A stretch of DNA of 64,000 nucleotides from Camarhynchus parvulus (lineage: Eukaryota; Chordata; Aves; Passeriformes; Thraupidae): the NCBI RefSeq assembly GCF_901933205.1, contig NC_044573.1:27401493-27465492 (forward strand), given 5' to 3'. The notes beneath the pieces were generated by a model. It saw only the letters and a program-made list of their open reading frames with translations, did no database searches and was not told where the DNA came from. Position 1 is the stretch's first letter. The number at the start of each line of letters is the position of its first letter. Below, piece after piece: positions 1 through 12,096 of the stretch. Both the position numbers and the translations under genes were made by a program.

Positions 1-1587
1 CAAACTGCGTGAGGAGGGTCACGCCTGCTTTAGACAGCTGTAAACTCTCGCAGTTGCCACCAGAGGACACCAAATTCCCACATTTCCACTCCTGAACAGA
101 ACAAGTATACTGACCCTTCAGCTTAGAGTGGGGAGGAGCTGTACCTCCAGCCCCTAGGATGAGAAATCCATGCCAGGGGATTCTTGATGTGACCAGCGTT
201 TGTCCAGGTATGCCACCACATCACAGTGAGAAGCCAATTCCGAGCTTGCATGTTTTCAGTGACTGCATGCCTTGAAGACCAGAAATAATACAGAAAATAA
301 CAGTGATTCAAACCAACGCTAGATGATTGGAGACCAAAAGCCACTGCCAGCTGAACAGATGCTCTTATCCCATATTTCCATTGAAAGAATCTTCCAAAAT
401 TCACAGCTCTGCCAGGCTTCATCCTGACATTTCAGCAGAATATTGCAAGAATGCCATCGAGTGCTAGAGGCCTTTGTTTTAAAGATGGAAAGGCTGGGCT
501 CTGGAACCAGCCATGGGTGCAGGCATGGGCCTGTCCATAGGATTTTCTGAACAATTAATGTGCACGTTATTGTTTCAAGTGATCTCAATAAATTGCAAAA
601 GCTGCTCAGAATCAACTGGATAAAATTCAATAAAAACACAGCAAAGTACTCTGATTGGGAAGGAGAAATTAAGTGCACAAATGGATGACTTGGAATAATT
701 GGTTAAGCAGCAGTACTACACAAAAGGATCTGGAGGCATTAGAGTGGATCATATAATGAGTCAACAGTATACTGCAGTTGCAACAAAAACATTTCTTTTG
801 GGATATATTAATAGAGTGTCATAAGTATGCCACAGAAAGTCATTATTCTGTTTTACTCCAAAACAGCACTCAGTAATGCTAAGCTTTGTGCCAAATTTGG
901 GGCACTAGAAGTTTCAGAAAGATGGAATTAGAGTGGACCAGCCAGCCCAACAGAAAGCTTAAGAAACCTTCAGGAAAGCTGGATGGACTGGGGGAGAAAG
1001 AGAAGAGTGAGGATGGCTGCTCTGATAACTGCTCTAGCCAGCAGCAATTACCATGCATCTGTTTTCCCAGGCAGCTCAGAAAAAAGATGGGCAGAGGGGT
1101 CCCAGATCAGTGTGGAATGAAGGCAGACACCAAACCTGGGACTAGTTGGGTTTCATCTCAACAGGCATCTCTGTTTTTCTTACATAAGAGGGAAGGTATG
1201 CAGGTGGGGGATGGGAGGGGTCACGAGTTTTGATGTGACTGTCAGTGACAACCTGGAAACTTGCTTTCAGGTGAGGAATGGTCCTTTTAACACAACAAAG
1301 CGGCACACCCACGAGTGCATACACAGACCACACCTACAGAAGCCTGCTTCCACAGGGTTGTTTGTACTGCAAGCAAAGGAGAAAATAAAGATTGGAGACG
1401 GAGCTTGCTTTTTGCCCACTCCTCCCCCCCGAGGTCAACCTGTGCCTATGAATAGTACAGCAAGGCTGTTCACATATTACTGCTTTCTATGGCTCCTGGG
1501 GACCTTTGAGGTCCTGCTAATATCACTGCTGTAAGATTCACAGCCCTTACACCTGGTTTCCACCAAGCACCTAAATAAATTTGGGCA

Positions 1588-1665
1588 TGTCCCCATTCAG
1601 CAAGGCCTTAAGCTTATGCCTACATTTAAGCACAAGCTTCAGACCGTGGGTTCCATGCCTTCTGC
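1588..1665 (+). mobile_element. Relic of an old amniote interspersed repeat
   Basis: The segment 'ccccattcagcaaggccttaagcttatgcc..catttaagcacaagctt' resembles a repeat common in bird and turtle DNA, with a consensus like 'ccattcagcaaagcacttaagcacatgctt'. A related copy is at 45725-45825. I cannot name its family from memory with confidence. Confidence 0.5.
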
Positions 1666-2247
1666 AAAAAAGGCCTTTACCTTAAAAAACATAGATAAAA
1701 CAGCTTTTCATTTAGGTAAGCTTAAATGCTTCCCTCAAACTCCTTGAATCTACCTCCTCTCTGACACTGAAAGAGATGCCTTGCATAAGAAGACTCCCTT
1801 GCTTCCTCTCTGCTGTAATTCATCAGCTCTTCCCTGCTCCAGGGCACGTACCTCTAGGGACAGATGAAATCTGTTCCTGTTTGTTACTGTGCAAAGCCAG
1901 ATCTCAACAGCAGTGATAAAGGCCCTTGCACATCCTAGCTTGCTTTCTGATACTTCCCTTTTCTCTGGAATTCATACTCCTCACCCGCCCTTGTCCCTTC
2001 CCCCTTTGCTGTTTGCTCATACTTCTGGAAAGATGACTGAAGGCTAACCAGTGAGTAAGACACTACTGCACGTCATCGCCTGTCTGCTGCAAGAAGGGGT
2101 GAACAAGTTCATTTGTCCACAGGTTAAAGTGAGGTTGCCATCCTAACAAGGAGCATGTAATTGGGAGACCAAGCAGTGGGAAACCTGCCCTCTCTTCTCT
2201 CCCGTCTGGAGCTTTTAATTTCTCTTGTTTTCTTCATTGCGTACAGC

Positions 2248-2425
2248 ACTTTATGCCTGCACAGCATCTTTCAAGTGAGGATCTCAAAGGGCTTCACAGA
2301 CCTTAATTAAACCTCATAAATCCCTAATTGATAGATGAAAATTCTGAGTCACAAAAAGGTGAAGTGATGTGCTCATGATGAAACAGTGAGTCAGTTGCAG
2401 AGCTTGGAGCAGGGCTATGGTGATC
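2248..2425 (+). mobile_element. Ancient MIR/CORE-SINE-like relic
   Basis: The order of words matches the MIR-type amniote SINE pattern: 'gatctcaaagggcttcacag', 'ttaattaaacctcat', 'gatgaaaattctgagtcac', 'ggtgaagtgatgtgctcatg', 'cagtgagtcagttgcagagcttgg'. It is heavily diverged. The family name is by recall, not by search. Confidence 0.6.
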
Positions 2426-4365
2426 CCATTTCAGTACTCAGCATCTTCCTCACTTGCCAGCCTTCACGGAAGACTTGGAGAGTGAGTTCAACAGCTGCCT
2501 GATGGAGCTCCCAGTGGCCATTCAGCCACTGGTGGGGAACAACTATCAATGACATTTGGTGCTCTGGCACCAGACTGGGTGGAGGCTGGGTTGCAGGAGT
2601 ACTGCATTATCTGGGAACAGCCCCAACCACCCCACTCCCCACCCACTGTGACCCTGAAGCCAGCCTGGAGCCCAGGGCTCAGTTAATGGCTATTTCCAAA
2701 TCCCAAGGGGGCGACCACCAGTCCCTTCAGCCTCCCCGTATGGTGGCCTGGCAGGGGAAGGGCCTTCATGCCCTGATACATGCCTGTGGAAGCAATGCTC
2801 TTATCCCTACCATGGACCCACAGGGACACAGTGCAGTCTGCACCCAGGGAGCCAGGCAGGCACCCAGCCAGCTCCTGGCTGTCAGCTGGCCTTGGGCAAG
2901 TCCCTTCTTTTCTCCTTTGTTCCCCTCCCAAGCCTTTGTTTCACATCCACAGCATGCAGGCCCGGCAGGGCCGGGGCCCTCCCGGCTGGGCGTTTGCACG
3001 GAGCGGCCCTGTCCGGGTCTGGCTGGGCTGGCAGGACAGCACAGCCCTGCCCGCCCATCCCTCCTCGGTGCCGGGGAGCCGGTCCCCCTTGGTGGACATG
3101 GTCCCAGTCTGCTTTCCAATTATAGCATTGCAGGGCTGTGACTGTGTTTAATTGTCTGCATTTTATAAACACTAAACGGCCTTGGCTGACGCCCGAGTTA
3201 ATGATCCCCTCCAGAAGCGACTTTGGCCAGCCGGCTCCCAGCTGGGCCCTCACCACGCCCACCAGAAAGGTTCAATTAAGAAAAGATGGGAAAGGATAAA
3301 AACACAGAAACATGACTTAAAAGATGATGATGCACCTGAGGAAATGACACATCTCCCCTCCTGTCTGCCAGCGAGGTGTGATGCCGCTGCTGAGTTGGGT
3401 TTTCCTGAAGGCACCAAACAGCGGTGCCCTGTGCTCCTCAAACCCACCTGCCTGCTGCGGCCAGAGCCAGCTGCCCACACCTCAGCACCCTTTCTCAACC
3501 ATCCCAGTGACCGCCTCACTCAGGGTCTCACAACAGCAGAAGCCCTATAGCAGGACAAACAGATCAGTTCACCTACCATGTCAAACCTACTTCTTTCCTC
3601 CAGGTTTTCCCCTCGCTTAATATTAGCAAAAGGAAAAAAAACCAACACAACTCACCTCAAAAATGCAAACAGAATGAAAACCCCCAGAGTAAATAGCCAA
3701 GGCTTTTATGCTAATGCAAGAGTCATTGACAGCATCAAAACAAAGGGAAAATCTCTGGGTCAAATTTGCAAATGATGTAAATAAGCCTATTGAGTTTCAG
3801 CGAGGGGCTGAAACAGACCGCCATACACTATGTATATATAGGTATATGTGCTGCCCTCATACTGCATCCCAACTCAGTGGCACAATGGACACTGGAAGGG
3901 GAGCAGATGACACTTCAGTAGGAGTCGTACATGTCACCGCTAAAGCTCAGCATTTCTATTTAAAAAAGAAAGAAAGAAAAAAAAACTATGAAAAACCCAA
4001 ACAGGGCGAGTGCACAGCTGCAAGGCGGCTTGGGTAATTGTGCAATGCTGGGAACTCTTAGGTAGTTAATAATTATACTCAACCTTCGGTCTAGTTCCTA
4101 ACAACACCCCTAGGCGTGTCGCTCTTACAGAATAAGGGCACACGCCCTGCTGTGTCTCCTTGCTTAACAGGAACACAAAGTACAGTAGTAGGAGGTGTTT
4201 CCTTGAACTCTGAACAATTGGACATTTAAGGATTAATTACTGTTAAGGAGCTTTGGACTGGCAAACACACTAACTCAGCTCTTGGCTGCGTCTCCCAGCC
4301 AAGTTCTCTCAGTCATCCTAATTAGACATTCTGATACCATCTTTAATTATATGATCTCACATGCT

Positions 4366-4408
4366 ATTTTTTTTTCTTCTTCTTCTTCTTCTTTTTTTCT
4401 TCTTCTTA
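4366..4408. repeat. Polypyrimidine TTC/T repeat
   Basis: A run of T and TTC units on the plus strand, of the type that can form triplex DNA. It lies at the edge of a moderately GC-rich block (4440-5560). Confidence 0.9.
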
Positions 4409-5493
4409 CCCTGAACCCCTGTCTCCTGCAGCACACCAGGCGGGCAGAGCACAGAGGGGTGAACTGGCGGTGAGGAAGGCGCCGGGCTGGGAGTCGCTCT
4501 ACTCCAGTTCTCTTGGTGCAGCAGCAGCACCACGCACTGTTGGGACCCGAGGCGATCGGGACCCGAGCTCCCCACACTGCTGAAAACACCCCAGGTCTTT
4601 CACGAGAGGGAGGAAAGCACTGAGCCTGCCGCAGCTCCCTCACTGCCGTGGGCAAGACGGGACATATACTGTATTTGTCAGTATTGACGGCAGCCTGGCA
4701 GGAACAATCCTGCGCCGAGCGATATTCCGCACCAGCCGCAGCGAGTGCGTGTGTGTGCACATGTAGATACACACATTTGCTCTCCTGTACACACCTTGAT
4801 CTTATTGAAACAACAGGAGGAGCATATTGCACGTTGTTAATGTTTTTCACCTTTGTAAACACTGCATTGCTGGGGCGCTGCTCCTGCGCCCCAGCACGCA
4901 GCACCCAGTGGCGCTGTGGGCCTGGCACCCTCCCATCCTCCTCTGACCCAGGGCCTGCCAAAAGCTGCTGAAGCTGCTTCGCATTCAAGCTGATCCTGTT
5001 GGACTGCAACATCCCTCCTAGGAAGGGGTCTGGCTACACACGAGAGTCAGTCATCGACTTCACCTTTTTTTCCGTGTGCTGTCATTCTTTGCCCGTGCTC
5101 CGACAGCCCCCCCTTCCCCAGATGCAACGAGGGAAGTTTTGGGCTGCGTGCTTTCCACTGAAACGCTGCTCTGCTGAGCTGGAAACTCGGTATACCCTGA
5201 GGTCAGCCGAGGTTCACTAAGCTGGGGAACTCCTTAAATGGTATCGTCTGAAAAGCCGTCGCCCTTTGTTTTCGCAAGCAGCACAGGGAGAGATGGGCGA
5301 CCGTTTCCCAAATCCTGGATTCCCAGCCTTGTGTGGATGTGGGGGCAAAGAGGCAGCTGCCCCCTGCTTTTCCCTGCTCCCTGGAAATGGCTCCAAGATC
5401 CAGCCCTGCCTCTACCGGCCAGAAGAACTGGTTGGCCTCAGCCGGGAGGGTGCCCAGCTCCCGTGTTCGCCCCGTGCTTCCGGGGCTGGAGAG

Positions 5494-5545
5494 CCTGGCA
5501 CACCTGATCCTGGCACACCTGATCCTGGCACACCTGATCCTGGCA
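5494..5545. repeat. 15-bp tandem repeat, 3.5 copies
   Basis: CCTGGCACACCTGAT is repeated at 5494, 5509 and 5524, plus seven bases of a fourth copy, all identical. The period is a multiple of three, so overlapping frames stay open and give repeating peptides that are not genes. Confidence 0.95.
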
Positions 5546-6275
5546 GGGTCTCTGCCCTGCCCGTCCTGTGGGCTCAGGGCTAGCCTGTGGGCATAAGCAA
5601 CCACTGAGCACTTCATCGCCTCTTCCAAAATCAGGGGGGAGGAAAGGAGGCCCTGACTGTCCCAGTGGCAGGCAACAGTACCCCACACAGGGAGGAGCCC
5701 TCTCCTCCCGGCTCCTGGGCGTTCCTTGCTGATTCAGAGTCAACATAATGGGGCTGAGATGGCGCCATTGATCCTGCTGGGCAGCCGCTATATGGTAGGG
5801 ATTAGTAATGGCTTTCTTCCCCCATGGCACTGGGTCACAGGATTTAGCCCTTTGTACAGCCCCACAGTAGAAACAGTCTGTCTCCCTCCCCGCCACCAGA
5901 AACATGCTCATGGAGCTGCCACTGCTCCTGGGGAACAGAGAAATGGCAACAGCTGCACAAAAAAAATGAAGAGTTGTAGCCATATGACAAAAGAAAACCA
6001 AAATTGGAACCAGTCAGTCACCAAGGGTGAGGGATAGAGCTACCCTACTAAGGCAGCCAGCCATACTATCAGGAGGTCCCTCCTTCAGTCCTCTAGGACA
6101 GGCAGCCCTATGCAATCAGGGATCTCCTCCAGCCAGGTGCATCTTGGAGGACCTCGAGTTGCCAGACCTTCACTGTCCAACTCCTGCTCTGTGCCACCAC
6201 AGGCCAGCCTTGCTTCTTGTAGCTGCCTGGGAACAGCCTGGCCACAGGTGAATACAGTTCTAGCAAACCCCTCAC

Positions 6276-6333
6276 TCCACCAGGATAACAAGAGCAGGGG
6301 GAGGAGGATCATCACTCCAGGATGAGCACCCAT
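6276..6333 (-). CDS. Candidate signal-peptide exon, possibly PLB1 coding exon 1
   Basis: An ATG in good context (G at -3 and +4) opens MGAHPGVMILLPLLLLSWW, a convincing secretion signal, followed by a possible donor (A|GTGAGG at 6275). It lies about 9.6 kb beyond the FOSL2 stop on the same strand, where synteny predicts the 5' end of PLB1. PLB1 is a membrane-anchored intestinal/epidermal phospholipase B with GDSL repeats. The pattern M-G-x-x-P-G-hydrophobic-leucine run resembles my memory of the mammalian PLB1 N-terminus. Read without splicing, the frame continues to a stop at 6085-6087 (82 codons). No second PLB1 exon was recognised in 1-6275, so the call is tentative and chance is a real alternative. 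Confidence 0.3.
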
Positions 6334-6339
6334 CCCAGC

Positions 6340-7720
6340 TGCAGGTGCTGACAGAAGAGGACACCCGAGGTCAAGGGAAGCACCTCAAGCTGATGTTTTG
6401 AAGGCATCACTGTACTTTCTTATTCCCTCCCTTTTACCACAGGCAGTGTCACAGGCAGATCTTCATTTCCTCAGCTGCCAGGAGCGGAGAATGTAATTAG
6501 ATACCAGTATGGCCTCAGAACACTGCTCAGAGCAGAGATTTAATCTCAGTCCTTGTGGCTCACAAACTCGGTGCTCAATCAGAGGCTACAAAAGGCAGCC
6601 GAGGTCTCCCATCACCCCCGTGACCTGTAGCAGCCAAGGAAGAGTAAAGGGTTGCAGCCTTTCAAGTCAGCATCAGCCTGGAACAAAGGCAGTGGCAACC
6701 AGTTCCTGAGGCATGAGGCTGTGGTGCTGCTCACTGCGGCTCCTGATGGGCTGCCCAAAGCTCTGGCTTTGAGGGGTCACAGCAGGGCTGTGCCTCGCTA
6801 GACCATAGGGCAGTCTTAGACCTGAAGGGCTCATGAGCTCACCTTTCCCCTAGATTATTCACGGGCCTCTGGCATGTGGGCCTTCAAAGCCCACAGGATG
6901 GTGTCTGTTGCTCTGCCCTCATTAACATGAAACAAAAGTTTCAAAACTAAATGAAGTACATTGCAGAGCGGTAATATGATATATGCAACTCAAACAGGAA
7001 TTAGTGAATTAGAGCACCCAGTGCTTGAATAGCTTGAGCTACCCAAAGGAAAAGAACTGACCTATTTCCTCCCTTTGCCCAAACTCAGCATCTCCTGCTG
7101 TGGTGGCTCACATCAGTAATCATCAGCAGGAATGTGTCATCATCTGGAGCCACTGATGAATTTCCCTGAGTCTGGGAGCCCAACCAGGATTACAGAAAGG
7201 GGGTGGAGGGCCAGAGGGAACTTTGCTCAGTAAATGGGTTGTGCCTGACCCACGAGCTCACCTAGGATGATCAGCTGTAGGTTCTTACTTACCTTTCCAG
7301 AGAACTTGAAGATCTACTTTTGTCTGAGAGGTGAAAAACAGTAGGAGAGCCTGCAAAAGGCAGATAGGCAACAGTTCCTGGCACTGCCTGTGGACTTGCA
7401 GAGAGTCATTTGTGGGATGCAGGATCTAGATCACAGCCATGTAAGGCCTGTCTCCCTCTCTTCCCCCACGCTAGTCTGTGGAATGGAGCATGCAAAATTA
7501 AAAAGGAAATCTGACACTCACACTGCAACAAGCTGAACAGTTTACATTCTTGTCTGCCATATAGCCTACTCCCAGCTTAGTCTTTATCTGTTTGACCTTG
7601 CACAGCCAGCATCAAAAGGCTGATATTTAGTACAGAGGAATTCTGGGGTTCAGATGAGATAGCACTGCGAGGGGGAAAAATATGCTCACAATATGTTCCT
7701 CAGGACTACATGGAATGAAA
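6340..7720. other. Intergenic DNA, no recognised feature
   Basis: No repeat, RNA gene or coding exon that I can support. If the candidate exon at 6276-6333 is real, its promoter would lie in the first few hundred bases here. Confidence 0.6.
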
Positions 7721-7721
7721 A

Positions 7722-8160
7722 GCAGAAACACAGAGTGGTTGAGGTTGGAAGGCATCACAGGAGAGTGTCCAGTCCACCCTTTTGTTCAAGCAGGGTCAGT
7801 TAGAGCAGATTGCTGAGAGCCATGTCCAGTCTAGTTTTGAATGTCTCTGAGGATGGAGACTCCACAAACTTCCCTGGTCAACCTATGCCGCTGTTTGACC
7901 ACTTTCACAGTGAGAAAGTAACCTTCATGTCCTCTGTTACAAATTGTGACCGTTGCCTCTCATCCTGTCACTTGGCACTACTGGGAAGAGTATGATTGCA
8001 TCTCCTTTGCTCCCTACCCCCATCAGGTATTGACACACTTTGGTAAGATCCTCTCTTAGCCTTCTTCTCTCATAGCCAAATATTCCCAGCTGTCTTGGCC
8101 TCTCCTCCCAGCCTTATCATGTCTTCACCAAGGAATATCTTCCTGAGGTGTACTGGATCT
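7722..8160 (-). mobile_element. CR1 LINE, 5'-truncated 3' end
   Basis: The plus strand reads CAGAGTGGTTGAGGTTGGAAGG and continues through the typical CR1 tail complement. That includes the 'caagcaggg..agagcag' segment, the 'ctccacaacct..ctggg' type segment, and the leucine-rich 'tctctcagcc..tcatag' stretch. So the element is in minus orientation. It is about 440 bp, diverged, and has lost the 8-bp terminal repeats. CR1 is the dominant retrotransposon of birds and other sauropsids. Open frames across it are not intact reverse transcriptase. Confidence 0.85.
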
Positions 8161-11044
8161 CACTACACTGGAAAACACATGAAAACCTTTCATTTAAACC
8201 TCAGCCCTGTGAGAGGGTGCCAGCAACTTCCACCCATCTGTTAATCCATCTGCACTGTTCATTGTCCTGACACTGGCCAGGCACTGCTGAATGGGGGCCT
8301 CACTAGTGCCATGTGAGACTGAGCAGAAAACACTTGGTATGATGATATGAAATTTCAGGACATAGAGCCATCAGTAGAATAGGACCATATAGTCTAGTGC
8401 TTTAGTGCTTTGGGTTTTTTTGTTTTGTTTTTTTTTTTAATGCATCATTTTTTCCACTTTGGGTTATCTGATGCAATAAGCATGTCACCGTTTTTCTCTG
8501 TCACATCCTTCCCACATGGCAGTGGAAACATCACTTCAAATCAGTATTCTGGATGCCCTCCTTTCCCTCAAACTCCCACTCCAGCTCTGCTTGCCATTAA
8601 GCTTTCTTCAGATTTAACATGTGCTTATTCTTTCCATTGGCTGCAGAATTTCTGCAGTGTTCCTGTAGCTGTTCCTGCAGGTTCTAGATAAATTTTTAAA
8701 AGTGAAAAAAATAAAAGAAAAAATCACCAAAAGCTTTCATCTGACAACTTGAGATCCTCTGGCATGATATATTCAGGCAACTCCTCTCAGCTTTCTCTTG
8801 GCACAAAAGCTCTGTTCCAGGTGGGGTCTCCACTCCATGCAAGAAGACCAAGCTACCCACACATGCTGCTTGGAGAGAGGAGCCAGTGCTTTGGTCAGAA
8901 AGAAATATGACCACAAGGAGAACTCAGAACTCCAGAGATGTCTCATATTCTGGGAAGGGGAAAGGCAAAAGAGAACAGGGAGCCTCTTTTCATTCTTGTA
9001 TGCATTGAAGACATCATTGGGATGTATGCTGATCCTGATGGGAGAGTTTGTCATGCAGATGTCCCTCACAACCTTTCCTGCAAAAGAAATGGATGATCTC
9101 TCTTCCAGTACAACTCTGCCTACCCTGTGGTAAGATACAGATCACTCCCTCTCATCACAGGGTTAGGGCATTGCAGGGCAGAGGGAGGAAGAGCCTGTTT
9201 CAGAAGGAGGGGAAATTCCCTATGTAAAGTGATCTAAACCAAGATGAGGATGTTGGGAAAAACATAATTTCCATGTCAAGGTGGTAGAATTTGGCCTCCC
9301 ACAGCTAGAAGCCTGGTGGAGTTTGCTCTGCTGTGCAATTTCATCCTTCAAAACCAAGTTACAGTAACTGCTGTGGACATTCCTCAGCTGATGGTGATCA
9401 GAGGCAGTCACAGCCAGCCACTGCTGGGAGAAAATCAGGTGGGAGGCCGAGCCTCGCAAGCAGATTTGCAGTCAAGCAACATTAGGCCTTTCTGAAGGGC
9501 ACTGTCAGCAAAGAGGACCTAAGGGAGCAAGAGCACATCGTCCTGTTAGGTTTTTTTTTGGGAGGGGGTGGAGAAGGTAAACGCTGCCAAAGGAGCTGGT
9601 CTGACAGGGTTGAGGCTGGATGCCTCTGTGCAGCAGCATAATGGGAAAGCCCTTGGAGAGGCAGGAGATCCTGGAAGCACTCCTGTTGAAGGCTTGTACG
9701 CAGTAGGAGATCAAACGGGGACTCCCCCATGCCCAAGGCCCAATGCAGACAGACATTAAGAGATTATGCTCCTTTGGCATATTTGCTTGTAGTTGCCATG
9801 CCCCCACAGAATATCTGCTTTTTCCTTTAGCCATACTGAGACAAGTGCATTTAGAAAAAGCTTCCCATAGACTCTCCCTTACTCCTGTGTCAATCTTGAC
9901 CCTGCAGAGAACCCTAAGGCTGGGTGCTGCTCTAAAGCTCAAACCCTCTCACGCTGATTTCATGTCAACTTTCCTACAGTATGGATTCCTGAGAGCTGAG
10001 CTCATTTCACACAGGCATGTGCATGTATTCCCTCTTCTGGTGACTGATACCTCCAGCATTCCCTATAACTTCACAAATAGTTTCCATACACTTCATAACT
10101 TAATCCAACATCTCTCATCTCCTTCCCCACAGAACTGTGAGAACACAGGGGCTAAAAAAAAAAAAAAAAGTGAAAAAGAGAGTAAAAAATTAAGGGACAG
10201 GGACCAGCAGGAAACCAGAGCAGACATTACTCCTAAAGGAAGTCCATGAGTAAGGAGAAGCTTGGTCTGGTGCCAGCTTGGCAGGCCATGATTCACCCAT
10301 CTCCTCCCCACTGGTGTTTCATTTTGAACTTGAATGTGACATCCTCCACTCCTAACCTGATGTATTTGAGTTCCTTCCACTCCAGAGGCTGAAGCGCTTT
10401 CCCTAGGCATGCAAGGGAATTCCATCTTAACCTCCTCCTTGCTACCAGTGAAGCAACCATGCTCCCCACCCCAAGTTTTCAGAGCAGAAGCTTTGACTCC
10501 TTCTGGTTGAGGAGATTTAAAACAAACAAACAACAAAGAAAGTCAGCACACATTTTCTACCTCTATCCCTTTCATTTTTGAAGCTGAGATGAAAGGATTA
10601 GTGCTTTACTTGCCTTTTAGGCCAGGCGATCTGCTCTGCTAGCTTCTGCCCCATTGTTGCAGGTAACAGCTGTGGGGATTGCAGCTGCTCTTGTGAAAGA
10701 AGCCTTGAACTGCACTGCAACCAGGCACCTGGCAATGCTGGACCCATTTGTTCACAGTGAAGGAACATGCGAGCTTGTAATTGTTCATGGCAAAGGGAGC
10801 TTTTTAATGACTTCAATTAACAGAGAGAACTCCAGTTAGTTCTTGCTATACAAAAGTGTCCACAACGTCATTAAAACGAGATTTACAAGTGTCATAACTC
10901 TCAGCAGCATAGTCAACAATACAGCCAATCATTACAACTGAGCACCAAAAGAGAAGGGGGGAACATCATACCACTGAGGAATTGGATGAAAAGAAAGGAG
11001 TGTGGGGGGAGAAGGTGCAGAGGAAAAAAGAAAAGTCATTTTTT
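8161..11044. other. Intergenic DNA, no recognised gene
   Basis: Holds short poly(T) and poly(A) runs (for example A16 at 10155-10170), but no recognised gene or retrocopy. Confidence 0.6.
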
Positions 11045-11063
11045 CTTTTCAGTCTAGATTGAT

Positions 11064-11069
11064 TTTATT
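11064..11069 (-). terminator. FOSL2: Candidate distal FOSL2 poly(A) signal AATAAA
   Basis: TTTATT on the plus strand reads AATAAA on the FOSL2 strand. It is followed 20-40 nt downstream by a T-rich stretch (GACTTTTCTTTTTTCC), as expected for a cleavage-stimulation site. Other AATAAA copies lie upstream of it in the UTR, so alternative polyadenylation is possible. Confidence 0.35.
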
Positions 11070-12076
11070 CTACAAAATGCTACTCTGTTAAAATTGTAAA
11101 AGCAAAACCATTTTAATACGTTCTTTCTTTTGTAGCAGCAAGCTTTCTCTAAACAAGCTTTTTGTTTTAGTGCAAATATTGTAGGCCTGTAATTCAGTAA
11201 AATAACAAGAAAAGAAAAGAGACAATACCAGAGAGAATGCCTCAGGGCTGAAATTCCCCAGGACTGCAAGAACGACATCAAGACCACTACGAGCAAAGAA
11301 AGGTCCCACTTCAGCAGTCATCTTTAGGAACCTATGTGGCAGAAACTGTTTCACTGCAGACAGACAGTAAAAAAGAAAACCCATGATCTAAAGCTTCTGA
11401 GGAAAAAAAGATAATGGCGCCCCCAAACCTTCAACAATCCTCATGGTCACCTGTTAGTCACTGAGACTTCATTTCACTACTGACACCTGCTTCACAACAG
11501 CAAAAGGCTGCTGATGCTTTCAGTTTGTGCCACGTGAGTGGAATCAGAACCAGGCCCTTTCTGTATCTGAGGATCTTAAAGCAGACTTTAGTGACACTAG
11601 TAACTTATCTCTCTAATAAAGATGCACTATCCCTTACTGATGTTACTTTGAACTACACAGTATATCAAGATATATACAACAGTTTATCCTCTCACTGAGC
11701 AAAAACAATTGGATACCTATTTCCTACACATTTTAATATGGTTTTAACATCAAATAACCACAAACAAGAAAGTGGAATAACCCTTTAATCATACAGGATA
11801 GGAGGGAAACAATTAAGTAAAACAGGATTGGGTTTTATTATTATCTTGTACTCTGAGATTTGTCCTGAACTCCACCTACTGTTCACAAAGCAATGATAAT
11901 GCATCTTTAAAAACATATCTCTTTTTACATTTTATACAGACAACAACAAAACTCAGATTATTTTATTTAAAGAATCAAAAAAAAATATTAGCCTAAAAAA
12001 AGAAGATTGTAGTATTTTTAATGCTTTCTTTATTATATCCAAGTCTTGAACAGAAAAACAAAAGATGTAAACATGA

Positions 12077-12096
12077 TAAATAAATAAGAAATAAAT
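12077..12096 (-). promoter_or_regulatory. AU-rich element cluster (three ATTTA)
   Basis: On the minus strand, an overlapping pair of ATTTA pentamers (12085-12077) and a third (12096-12092) lie within 20 nt, in a T-rich setting. Such elements in immediate-early gene 3' UTRs bind decay factors such as TTP and shorten mRNA life. The assignment depends on this stretch being in the FOSL2 3' UTR, which is inferred. Confidence 0.45.

Larger units (their letters stand above)
1..6270. other. Intergenic DNA, no recognised gene
   Basis: Apart from the two old repeat relics, the TTC run and the 15-bp tandem array, I see no supported gene. Two moderately GC-rich blocks (2940-3100 and 4440-5560) could be regulatory. 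The homeobox-type words in 3115-3215 (CAATTATAG, TTTAATTG, GAGTTAATGATC) look like a conserved element, but this needs alignment. Confidence 0.6.

Noticed and set aside
2766..3262. Several overlapping 80-150-codon frames near 2.7-3.2 kb
   Set aside because: They lie in all frames of a GC-rich block and none resembles PLB1 or any other known protein.
7810..7995. Possible coding frame near 7.8 kb
   Set aside because: It lies in a truncated CR1 3' end, in the wrong orientation for the reverse transcriptase.
10155..10170. Poly(A) run as the tail of a processed retrocopy
   Set aside because: No recognisable parent gene sequence or target duplication flanks it.
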